NCBI GenBank assembly: GCA_016296205.1
Contig: JAEDJS010000043.1
Span: forward strand, 1 to 15,801
DNA from: Treponema sp.
Lineage (GTDB): Bacteria > Spirochaetota > Spirochaetia > Treponematales > Treponemataceae
Length of the DNA stretch: 15,801 nucleotides
Direction of reading: 5' to 3'
Of the stretch, positions 1 through 6,652 are shown piece by piece. A program made the position numbers and the translations under genes. Under the pieces are notes generated by a model, which was given only the letters and a program-made list of their open reading frames with translations, was not told the origin of the DNA and did not search any database. Each line of letters starts with the position of its first letter. Within the stretch, counting starts at the first letter, position 1.

Positions 1-852
1 TACAACTTTTTTCTTTCCCAGGGGAGGATTATCAAACACTCTTTCCTGTTCTTCTTTTGCCAGTCTGCCATAAAGTGGAACAATATGAATCTTGCTTTTA
101 AATCTGGAAAAACTCAATCTTTCCAAAGTATCCCTGATGATTTTTTCTCCAGGAAGGAAAACAAGAATATCGCCTGTTTCTTTGTTATCTAATACTCTGT
201 CTATAGTCTTTTCTATTTTTGATATTAATGCATCACAGGCTGCTTCACTGGCGGTGCTGGCTTTTACCTGAGGAGGATCATAAATCATTGTTACAGGATA
301 AATTTGAGTTTCGATGTTTACGATAGGGCAGTTGTTAAAATACTGGCTGAATTTTTCTGCATTCATTGTAGCACTTGAAACAATTACTTTAAAATCACTT
401 CTATGCTGTAAAATTCTTTTTAAAAGTCCCAGAACAAAATCAATGTTAAGGCTGCGTTCGTGGGCTTCATCAACCATAACAACAGAATATTTTGTCATCC
501 ATGGATCAAGCTTCATTTCCTGGAGAAGAATACCGTCTGTCATTATTTTGATTTTTGTTGTCTCGTCGGTTTTATCTTCAAAACGCATCTTGTAACCAAC
601 CAGACCAGGGTAAGTAGTTTTTAACTGTTTTGCAATAAACTCACTAACACTTAATGCTGCAATTCGTCTTGGCTGAGTAACTGCAATTACTCCATTTGAA
701 CTGTATCCTGCTTCGTGAAGAATTACTGGAATCTGTGTTGTTTTTCCAGAACCAGTTGGGCTTTGTACAACAATAACCTGATTGTCTCTTAATGCGTTTA
801 AAATAACATTTTTCTGTGCGTAAACTGGTAAATTTTTGTAATCTATTGCCAT
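1..852 (-). CDS. hrpA: DEAH-box ATP-dependent RNA helicase (HrpA-like), 3' end outside window
   Basis: The first 284 codons of a gene running off the left edge are visible. The protein begins MAIDYKNLPVY and shows the superfamily 2 helicase motifs in order: Walker A SPTGSGKTTQIP, the TQPRR motif Ia, VDEAHER (motif II, DEAH) and VSSATMNAEKFS (motif III). The HrpA/HrpB helicases use ATP to remodel RNA and are cytoplasmic; in bacteria they are linked to mRNA processing and ribosome rescue. The C-terminal half, which would separate HrpA from HrpB, is missing, so the symbol is tentative. The start ATG at 852 has AAAGGA eight bases upstream. It overlaps the last 10 bases of the upstream capA-like gene, which suggests translational coupling and co-transcription. 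No stop interrupts the frame in the stretches I translated. Confidence 0.9.
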   Translation of the reverse strand, partial: MAIDYKNLPVYAQKNVILNALRDNQVIVVQSPTGSGKTTQIPVILHEAGYSSNGVIAVTQPRRIAALSVSEFIAKQLKTTYPGLVGYKMRFEDKTDETTKIKIMTDGILLQEMKLDPWMTKYSVVMVDEAHERSLNIDFVLGLLKRILQHRSDFKVIVSSATMNAEKFSQYFNNCPIVNIETQIYPVTMIYDPPQVKASTASEAACDALISKIEKTIDRVLDNKETGDILVFLPGEKIIRDTLERLSFSRFKSKIHIVPLYGRLAKEEQERVFDNPPLGKKKVV

Positions 853-2045
853 GATATTTGTCCTTTAAATTCTTCCATAATTTTTTTGCGCTCTGTTAAG
901 TAAGCGGCCCACTTTTTGTTGTAGGACTTTAGATATTTTGTTTCTCCGGAACCTTTCCTGTCCGGGCCATAAAGTTGATTTATATAATCATCGGTAAGAA
1001 GCTTTACCTGAAAACCATAACTCGCATTGATAATTGTTGTAATCAGATGAGGATCAATTTTTGTTATTTTAATTTTATCACCAATTTTTTCAAAGTCAAC
1101 ATTTATTATTAGACCGTCCCCTGTATTGTCTCTATCTGCAGAAGGGTTTGCAAAATCAGGTTTTGTCCTTTGCCCGCTTATGGTGTTACCCATGGAGTAA
1201 AAAATCAACTTTTGACATTTTAAATTTTCTTCATCTGCCGGCATTCGTTTGTCTTTTTTAACATTCACCAGTTCCCATTTTCTTACAACATGAGGATGAT
1301 TTGCCCAGACAATGTCTACTCCATTATTCAAAAGTTCCATGTAAAAATTTCTTTGCTTTCGTGATACTGTTGTTATATATTCTGGCTCGGTACAGTGAAT
1401 GCTCAGCACAAAAAGATCACATTCGTTTTCCTGTCTTAATTTTTTTAGTGTGTCTGCAAGATTCTGCCGGATTTCTTTTTTGGGTTTGTAAAAATCAATA
1501 TAACCGGATGCTGTTCTCTGATTTAGAATTTCAGTAACTGCTGCGAAAAGAATTTTCCATTCACCTTTTTGAATTACTTTGTACGTTATTGGAGAATCTT
1601 TTTTGTTTTTGATTCCGCATGCATAAATTTTTCTTTCTGAGTCTGAACTTTGTTTCTGAAGCTTTTCAAAATATCTGTAAGTGCTTAAAATTCCTTCCAG
1701 CCCCTGATCATTTGTGTGATTGTTGGCCAAAGAAAAAACGTTGATTCCCGCATCGATTGCTGCCTGGGGGTAACTTGGTTCCATGTTGAATGTGGGGTAT
1801 GTGTCAAAAGGTTTTTGAGTGTTAACAGGAGCTTCCAGGTTAGCAAAAGTAAAGTCACTGGCAGAAAAAACAGGTTTTACATCTTCCCAAATCTGATTAA
1901 ATTTACCGCCTTTGAAATTTGGAGTATGAGCCATTACGTCTCCTGCAAAGCAAAGTTTCAGTGGAGAACATACCGCTGATGAGGAAGAGTCATGCTGCTG
2001 TGAAAAACAAAGGGAAGTAAGTGCAAAAAAAGTGACAAATCCCAT
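843..2045 (-). CDS. CapA-family (PGA_cap) secreted metallophosphatase-like protein
   Basis: A 400-residue protein with a hydrophobic N-terminal signal (about residues 1-16, MGFVTFFALTSLCFSQ), then the CapA/PGA_cap fold. Blocks seen are FAGDVMAH (33-40), NLEAP (69-73), SLANNHTNDQG (105-115), SIHCTEPE (215-222), WANHPHV (247-253) and FYSMGNTISGQ (282-292). Family members are calcineurin-like phosphoesterase relatives linked to poly-gamma-glutamate capsule synthesis or envelope polymers, but many genomes carry single copies with no capsule genes, as here. The usual HWG block reads HCT. I placed the start at ATG 2045: a longer frame with TTG at 2081 would begin inside the promoter at 2073-2101. 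No strong ribosome-binding site precedes 2045. The 3' end overlaps the helicase start by 10 bases, so the two form an operon. The biochemical role is not known. Confidence 0.85.
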   Translation of the reverse strand: MGFVTFFALTSLCFSQQHDSSSSAVCSPLKLCFAGDVMAHTPNFKGGKFNQIWEDVKPVFSASDFTFANLEAPVNTQKPFDTYPTFNMEPSYPQAAIDAGINVFSLANNHTNDQGLEGILSTYRYFEKLQKQSSDSERKIYACGIKNKKDSPITYKVIQKGEWKILFAAVTEILNQRTASGYIDFYKPKKEIRQNLADTLKKLRQENECDLFVLSIHCTEPEYITTVSRKQRNFYMELLNNGVDIVWANHPHVVRKWELVNVKKDKRMPADEENLKCQKLIFYSMGNTISGQRTKPDFANPSADRDNTGDGLIINVDFEKIGDKIKITKIDPHLITTIINASYGFQVKLLTDDYINQLYGPDRKGSGETKYLKSYNKKWAAYLTERKKIMEEFKGQISWQ

Positions 2046-2072
2046 TTTTAATAACAATTTCAAAGTGATTAA

Positions 2073-2101
2073 ATTATACAATATATAGAAAGGTATTTCA
2101 A
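2073..2101 (-). promoter_or_regulatory. sigma-70 type promoter of the capA-like gene
   Basis: Read on the minus strand, TTGAAA (2096-2101) is followed by a 17-base spacer and TATAAT (2073-2078). Transcription would start near 2066, giving a leader of about 20 bases before ATG 2045. The promoter covers the alternative TTG start at 2081 and so argues against it. Confidence 0.75.
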
Positions 2102-2146
2102 TTAAAAATTAAATTGAATGATTTTTATGTTGAAAATCTTAACCCG

Positions 2147-2175
2147 TTTACATTTTGAAAAAAATATCGTAAAAT
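2147..2175 (+). promoter_or_regulatory. promoter of the bactofilin operon
   Basis: TTTACA (2147-2152), a 17-base spacer, then TAAAAT (2170-2175). The predicted transcription start, about seven bases downstream, falls on or beside the bactofilin ATG at 2182, so the message may be leaderless. The promoter diverges from that of the capA-like gene about 45 bases away. Confidence 0.6.
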
Positions 2176-2181
2176 AAAAGA

Positions 2182-2577
2182 ATGTTTGAAATTAAAGACA
2201 CTACATTATTCGACTTAGACGAAGAAGATTTTGATACAGTACTTGCAGAAGATATTGCTTTTACAGGTAATATAAAATTCTCAAAACCATTTATGATTAA
2301 AGGAAAGGTTAACGGTTCCATCATGGCTTCCAGTGACCTTCTTATTGATACTGATGCTGTTGTTAATGCAGACATCAATGCAAACCGCATTCTTGTAAAG
2401 GGCAGAGTAAAAGGAAATATCTTTGGTAAAAAATTGATTTTTGTTACTTCTGCCGGCAGTGTAGACGGAGATTTGACTTCTGCTCAGGTTGTTCTTGAAC
2501 CTGGTTCAACTTTTACTGGAAAGTGTACAATGATAAAGGAATCCAAAGATTCTAAAGATTCAAAAGAAGCAAAGTAA
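2182..2577 (+). CDS. bactofilin (polymer-forming cytoskeletal protein)
   Basis: A 131-residue protein matching the bactofilin (DUF583) family in length and pattern. After a short acidic N-terminal tail (residues 1-20) comes a right-handed beta-helix core built of short hydrophobic strand repeats with conserved glycines (FMIKGKVNGSI, ILVKGRVKGNIFG, SAGSVDGDL). The tail ends in a lysine/serine-rich repeat, KESKDSKDSKEAK. Bactofilins self-assemble without nucleotide into filaments or patches under the membrane and scaffold cell shape or wall enzymes; in spirochaetes they are linked to cell morphology. The ATG has no Shine-Dalgarno sequence and sits about seven bases after a -10 box, so translation may be leaderless. 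A TPR gene follows after 24 bases on the same strand, suggesting an operon. Confidence 0.9.
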   Translation: MFEIKDTTLFDLDEEDFDTVLAEDIAFTGNIKFSKPFMIKGKVNGSIMASSDLLIDTDAVVNADINANRILVKGRVKGNIFGKKLIFVTSAGSVDGDLTSAQVVLEPGSTFTGKCTMIKESKDSKDSKEAK

Positions 2578-2601
2578 TTTAATTAAGTGGGAGACCTTTT
2601 T

Positions 2602-3222
2602 ATGAAAAAATTAGTTTTATCATTTCTGTTGATTGGAACAGCAGTTCTTTCATTTGCCCAGCCAAAACCTGATGCCCTCAAATTGTATACTTCAGGGAAC
2701 TATAAAGAAAGCGTTGCAGTTTGTGAACAGGAATTGGCAGTAAATCCATATAATCTGGACTCCTATGCAGTAATGTGCTGGTCTTTAATCGGAAACGGAC
2801 AGTATAACGAAGCCGAACAGCGAGCAACTCAGGCCAGAAAAATCAATCCTTATGATGTTCGTATTATGGAAGTTCTTGGAGAAGCAAAATATTATCTTGG
2901 AAAAAACAATGAAGCTCTTCAGATGTTCCAGATGTATATTGCCAATACTCCGGAAAACGGAAGCCGTGTTGGAAAAGCTTATTATTTTATGGGTGAAATT
3001 TATATTCGTCAGGCCAGATTTGAACACGCTGATATTGCCCTTACAACAGCAGTTCGCACAGAACCACTTTATGATGCATGGTGGGCACGCCTTGGCTATT
3101 CCCGTGAAATGACAAAGGATTATAAAGGTGCAATCGCTGCCTATGATAAAGCTCTGGCTTTAAATTCTGCCCAGACTGATGCAAAACTTGGCCGTCAGAG
3201 ATGCCAGTCAAAAATCAATTAG
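2602..3222 (+). CDS. secreted tetratricopeptide-repeat protein
   Basis: A 206-residue protein with a clear Sec signal peptide (MKKLVLSFLLIGTAVLSFAQ, cleavage probably after residue 19 or 20) and about five tandem TPR units covering residues 21-190. Typical TPR positions include YKESVAVCEQELAVNP, GQYNEAEQRATQARKINP, GKNNEALQMFQ and YKGAIAAYDKALALN. TPRs form protein-binding superhelices, so a periplasmic or envelope adaptor role is likely; no catalytic domain is present. I chose ATG 2602 because GGGAG lies about nine bases upstream and the signal peptide starts exactly there; a GTG at 2587 in the same frame would put the ribosome-binding site inside the gene. It lies 24 bases after the bactofilin and 31 bases before mtaB on the same strand. 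Partner unknown, possibly the bactofilin-associated envelope machinery. Confidence 0.85.
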   Translation: MKKLVLSFLLIGTAVLSFAQPKPDALKLYTSGNYKESVAVCEQELAVNPYNLDSYAVMCWSLIGNGQYNEAEQRATQARKINPYDVRIMEVLGEAKYYLGKNNEALQMFQMYIANTPENGSRVGKAYYFMGEIYIRQARFEHADIALTTAVRTEPLYDAWWARLGYSREMTKDYKGAIAAYDKALALNSAQTDAKLGRQRCQSKIN

Positions 3223-3253
3223 CATAATTTCAATTTAAAATTGAATTATAAAG

Positions 3254-4699
3254 ATGAATAATTTAGTACATTTTGAAACTCTTGGCTGCCGTCTTAATCA
3301 GGATGAAACAGAAGGTGCCGCTTTTATTTTTAAAGAAAAAGGTTTTGAACCTCATCTTGAAAGTCTTACCGCAAAAACACCTGCTCTAAAAAATTCGGCT
3401 CTGGCAGTAGTAAACACATGTACTGTAACAGGAAAAGCGGAACAGAAAGACAGAAGAGTAATTCGCCTTGTTCTTGAAAAATGTCCTGACTGCCCTGTAG
3501 TTGTTACCGGTTGCTACGCAGAATTGGAAAGCTCTGTGATTATGTCTATTTGTCCGGAAAGAATTGTTGTAATTCCTGGAACTCAAAAATATCTTCTTTC
3601 TCTCTGTGCAACAAAATTAAGTGAGTTTTTAAAAGAAAAGAATTCAACTCTGGAAGATAAAGTTCAAATGCTCAGACAGCTGGTTTCTTCCACTGCGCCT
3701 GGGGATTTGAATAAATTCACTTTGTATACTTCCCGATTTTTACAGCATTCCAGGGCAAGTATAAAAATTCAGGATGGATGTAATAATAACTGTGCTTTTT
3801 GCCGTATTCATTTTGCCCGGGGTAAAGCAGAAAGTCTTGCACCTTTTGAAGTATTAAAACGAATCAGGGAAATTGAATCTAAAGGTGCCAGTGAAGTTGT
3901 TTTTACAGGTGTTAATTTAAGTCAGTATTGTTACACAGAAGACGGAAAATTTTTTGGTTTTGCAGAACTTCTGGACTTTCTTATTCAAAATACTTCTTCT
4001 ATTAAATTCAGGGTTTCTTCTTTTTATCCTCAATGCGTTGACGAAAAACTTGGAAAATTAATGGGGAGCAAAAGAGTTCAGCCCTTTTTTCATTTGAGTG
4101 TTCAGTCTGGCAGCAGTGAGATTCTTAAAAAAATGAACAGACCTTATTCCCGTGAAGCAGTTTACAATGCAGTTAAGATTCTTAGAACTTACAGACCGGA
4201 TATTTTTATTTCCTGCGACATTATTGCCGGTTTTCCTTCAGAAACAGAAGATGATTTTGCATTGACTCTCCAGATGGTTCAAGATTTAAAATTTGCATGG
4301 ATTCACGCTTTTCCTTTTTCTCCCCGGCCTGGAACTTCAGCTGCTGCAATGAAACCTTGTGTTCCAGAGCGCATAAAAGATTTGCGGGTACAACAGCTTA
4401 CTGAAATTGCAGTAAATCAAAAGGTTGAATACATCAACAGTTTTATTGGAGTTCAACTTAATGCTACAGTAGAAAACAGCAGGGCACTTAGAATTGCAAT
4501 GGCCCATGGAAAACTGCATAATGAATCTGGAAAAATAAAAATTCATGCTGTAACTGACAATTTTATTCACGTTGAACTCACTGCCCATAAAGTGATTATG
4601 CCTGGAAGCCAGATAAAAGTTTCTGTTGAATCAGTTTTGCAGGATAACATTGTTCTTGGTAAAGAAATTGAAGCCAGTGGTAAAATTCTTGTTGTCTAA
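3254..4699 (+). CDS. mtaB: tRNA (N6-threonylcarbamoyladenosine(37)-C2)-methylthiotransferase, MtaB type
   Basis: A 481-residue radical-SAM methylthiotransferase. The N-terminal UPF0004 domain carries the three cysteines of the auxiliary Fe-S cluster at C12 (TLGCRLNQ), C56 (NTCTVTG) and C87 (VTGCYAE). The radical-SAM cluster motif CNNNCAFC gives C176, C180 and C183. The FSPRPGTSAA segment and a C-terminal TRAM-like RNA-binding region (about 415-478) complete the layout. The GCRLNQ form of the first motif resembles MtaB (GCKVNQ) more than MiaB or RimO. MtaB adds the methylthio group to t6A37 to give ms2t6A in tRNAs reading ANN codons. Residues 115-160 hold a longer linker than usual. The ribosome-binding site is weak and I see no separate promoter, so it may be read from the bactofilin/TPR promoter. 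MiaB/RimO cannot be fully excluded. Confidence 0.85.
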   Translation: MNNLVHFETLGCRLNQDETEGAAFIFKEKGFEPHLESLTAKTPALKNSALAVVNTCTVTGKAEQKDRRVIRLVLEKCPDCPVVVTGCYAELESSVIMSICPERIVVIPGTQKYLLSLCATKLSEFLKEKNSTLEDKVQMLRQLVSSTAPGDLNKFTLYTSRFLQHSRASIKIQDGCNNNCAFCRIHFARGKAESLAPFEVLKRIREIESKGASEVVFTGVNLSQYCYTEDGKFFGFAELLDFLIQNTSSIKFRVSSFYPQCVDEKLGKLMGSKRVQPFFHLSVQSGSSEILKKMNRPYSREAVYNAVKILRTYRPDIFISCDIIAGFPSETEDDFALTLQMVQDLKFAWIHAFPFSPRPGTSAAAMKPCVPERIKDLRVQQLTEIAVNQKVEYINSFIGVQLNATVENSRALRIAMAHGKLHNESGKIKIHAVTDNFIHVELTAHKVIMPGSQIKVSVESVLQDNIVLGKEIEASGKILVV

Positions 4700-4720
4700 T
4701 TTCCCAAAAATTGATATAAT
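4692..4720 (+). promoter_or_regulatory. extended -10 promoter of the NifU-like/GGGtGRT operon
   Basis: TTGTCT (4692-4697), a 17-base spacer, then TATAAT (4715-4720) preceded by TGA, which makes an extended -10. The -35 overlaps the last codons of mtaB. Transcription would start near 4727, giving a leader of about 29 bases that includes the AGAGG ribosome-binding site. Element quality fits the strong expression implied by the codon use of the two genes. Confidence 0.75.
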
Positions 4721-4755
4721 TTTTACAAACTTTTTTTATAAAATTAGAGGTAACT

Positions 4756-5457
4756 ATGGTTTACACAGCAGAAGTAGAACATATGTGTCCTTTGGCAAAA
4801 GGCGCATATCACGGACCTGCTCCAATTCCTGAAGAAGGAAAATGGGTACAGGTTAAAAAAATCGAAGATGTATCTGGATTTACACACGGTATCGGTTGGT
4901 GTGCTCCCCAGCAGGGTGCTTGTAAGCTTTCTTTGAACGTTAAAGACGGTATCATCGAAGAAGCTCTTGTTGAAACAATCGGTTGTTCTGGTATGACTCA
5001 CTCAGCAGCTATGGCTTCTGAAATTCTTATCGGAAAAACATTGCTTGAAGCTTTGAACACAGACTTGGTTTGTGACGCTATCAACACAGCTATGCGCGAA
5101 CTCTTTATGCAGATTGTTTACGGTCGTACACAGTCTGCTTACTCTAAGAACGGTCTTAAAGTTGGTGCTTCTTTGGAAGACCTGGGAAAGAACCTTCGTT
5201 CTCAGGTTGGTACTATGTTTGCTACACGCAAAAAAGGTCCACGTTACCTGGAAATGACAGAAGGATACGTTGAAACATGTGCTATCGATAAAGACGGACA
5301 GATCATTGGTTACAACTGTATCAACTTCGGTAAATTGATGGATGCTCTTAAAGCTGGAAAACCTGCTGAAGAAGCTATCGCTGGTGCACGCACACACTAT
5401 GGTCGTGTAACAGAAGAACAGGGTATGGTAAAACTTATCGACCCTCGTAAAAACTAA
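4756..5457 (+). CDS. NifU/IscU-like iron-sulfur cluster scaffold-family protein
   Basis: A 233-residue protein whose first 125 residues follow the IscU/NifU N-terminal fold. The three scaffold cysteines appear to be kept: C56 (GACKLSLN, in place of the usual CGD segment), C77 (TIGCSGMTHSAAMAS) and C106 (DLVCDAIN), with the family GKTLLEAL segment at 93-100. Extra cysteines are C11, C49, C175 and C188, and a C-terminal extension of about 100 residues is absent from ordinary IscU. IscU proteins assemble [2Fe-2S]/[4Fe-4S] clusters and pass them to apoproteins, but no cysteine desulfurase or other isc/suf gene lies in the window. The gene has an AGAGG ribosome-binding site and its own promoter, and sits 20 bases before the GGGtGRT gene. 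Codons are strongly biased (GGT, CGT, ATC, AAC, TTC), unlike flanking genes, implying high expression. The real role may differ from general cluster assembly. Confidence 0.8.
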   Translation: MVYTAEVEHMCPLAKGAYHGPAPIPEEGKWVQVKKIEDVSGFTHGIGWCAPQQGACKLSLNVKDGIIEEALVETIGCSGMTHSAAMASEILIGKTLLEALNTDLVCDAINTAMRELFMQIVYGRTQSAYSKNGLKVGASLEDLGKNLRSQVGTMFATRKKGPRYLEMTEGYVETCAIDKDGQIIGYNCINFGKLMDALKAGKPAEEAIAGARTHYGRVTEEQGMVKLIDPRKN

Positions 5458-5477
5458 GGACTTGGAGGAATATAGAA

Positions 5478-6524
5478 ATGGCTACATTATTTGAAGATTA
5501 CGCTGGTCGTATCCCACAGGTTAACAAAGCACTTAAAGAATACGGTTTCGCAGAAGGCGAAGAAGGCCTCCAGGCTGCTCGCAAACTCTGCCAGGACAAA
5601 GGATTTGATCCATATACAGTATGTCAGGAAACACAGCAGATTTGTTTCGAAGATGCAAAATGGGCTTATGTATTAGGTTCAGCAATTGCTATCAAAGAAG
5701 CAGAAAAAACTGGTGACAAAACAGCTTCAACAGCTGCTGCAAACATTGGTAAAGGACTTCAGGCTTTCTGTCTTCCTGGTTCTGTAGCTGATGACCGCAA
5801 AGTTGGTCTCGGACACGGAAACTTGGGTGCCCGTCTGCTTAACGAAGAAACACAGTGTTTTGCTTTCCTTGCTGGTCACGAATCTTTCGCTGCTGCAGAA
5901 GGTGCAATTAAAATCGCTGCTAAAGCTAACAACGTTCGTAAAAACAAGCTCCGGGTTATTCTTAACGGTCTTGGAAAAGATGCTGCTCAGATTATCAGCC
6001 GCATTAACGGTTTTACTTACGTTCAGACAAAATTTGACTACTTCAACGGTGAAGGTACAGATAAAGCCCTCACAGTTGTAAAAGAAATACCATACGGAAA
6101 CGATCCAAAACGTCTCTGCGTTAAATGCTATGGTGCAGATGATGTTCGCGAAGGTGTTGCAATCATGTGGCACGAAGGTGTAGATGTTTCTATTACTGGT
6201 AACTCAACAAACCCAACTCGTTTTCAGCACCCTGTAGCTGGTACATACAAAAAGGAAAGACTTCTTGCTGGCGAAAAATATTTCTCTGTAGCTTCTGGTG
6301 GTGGAACAGGTCGTACACTTCACCCAGATAACATGGCTGCAGGTCCAGCATCTTACGGATTTACTGATACATTGGGACGTATGCACTCAGATGCTCAGTT
6401 TGCAGGTTCTTCATCAGTTCCAGCACATGTAGAAATGATGGGCTTCATGGGAATGGGAAATAACCCAATGGTAGGATGTACTGTAGCATGCGCTGTTGCT
6501 GTTGCAGAAGGTCTTGCTAAATAA
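5478..6524 (+). CDS. GGGtGRT family protein, function unknown
   Basis: A 348-residue protein carrying the family signature GGGTGRT at residues 274-280, followed by LHPDNMAAGPASYGF. Other conserved-looking blocks are LGHGNLGARL (111-120), FLAGHESFAAAEGA (130-143) and the glycine/methionine-rich C-terminus HVEMMGFMGMGNNPMVGCTVACAVAVAEG. Cysteines at 38, 49, 56, 98, 127, 214, 217, 334 and 338 are numerous for a cytosolic protein. There is no signal peptide. The family is known for sitting next to a NifU-like gene, as here, but its activity is not established. The ribosome-binding site (TTGGAGGA) is strong and the gene ends just before an intrinsic terminator. Codon bias matches the upstream partner, suggesting co-expression at a high level and perhaps a complex. 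A metal or cluster-dependent enzyme is a reasonable guess only. Confidence 0.85.
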   Translation: MATLFEDYAGRIPQVNKALKEYGFAEGEEGLQAARKLCQDKGFDPYTVCQETQQICFEDAKWAYVLGSAIAIKEAEKTGDKTASTAAANIGKGLQAFCLPGSVADDRKVGLGHGNLGARLLNEETQCFAFLAGHESFAAAEGAIKIAAKANNVRKNKLRVILNGLGKDAAQIISRINGFTYVQTKFDYFNGEGTDKALTVVKEIPYGNDPKRLCVKCYGADDVREGVAIMWHEGVDVSITGNSTNPTRFQHPVAGTYKKERLLAGEKYFSVASGGGTGRTLHPDNMAAGPASYGFTDTLGRMHSDAQFAGSSSVPAHVEMMGFMGMGNNPMVGCTVACAVAVAEGLAK

Positions 6525-6549
6525 TTAGTCAATAATTATTGAATCAAAG

Positions 6550-6592
6550 GCATTCCTGGTGTTTTTATCATTGGGAATGCTTTTTTTTTTTT
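6550..6592 (+). terminator. intrinsic terminator of the NifU-like/GGGtGRT operon
   Basis: GCATTCC (6550-6556) pairs with GGAATGC (6574-6580); several further G-T wobble and Watson-Crick pairs can close the inner loop. Twelve T residues follow directly (6581-6592). It sits 25 bases after the GGGtGRT stop codon. Confidence 0.9.
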
Positions 6593-6615
6593 AAAAAAAA
6601 TTATAGCAAAATCTA

Positions 6616-6624
6616 TGATATAAT
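6616..6624 (+). promoter_or_regulatory. extended -10 element of the glycosidase gene
   Basis: TGA followed by TATAAT (6619-6624) gives an extended -10. No recognisable -35 lies 17 bases upstream; instead there is an A tract (6593-6600) directly after the terminator's T tract, which could act as an UP-like element. The start codon at 6653 lies 28 bases downstream of the -10. Confidence 0.6.
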
Positions 6625-6652
6625 GTATTCAATATTAATAATGAGGGTTTTT

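Noticed and set aside
2045..2081. Longer CapA-like protein starting at TTG 2081
   Set aside because: That codon lies inside the promoter spacer, upstream of the predicted transcription start, and the added residues do not improve the signal peptide.
3223..3253. Terminator or promoter between the TPR gene and mtaB
   Set aside because: Only a weak AT-rich dyad (TTCAATT/AATTGAA) is present, with no T tract and no -35 at the right spacing for the TATAAA near 3247.
6539..6652. Longer glycosidase starting at ATG 6539
   Set aside because: It would be encoded by the terminator stem and T tract; the ribosome-binding site and signal peptide point to 6653.
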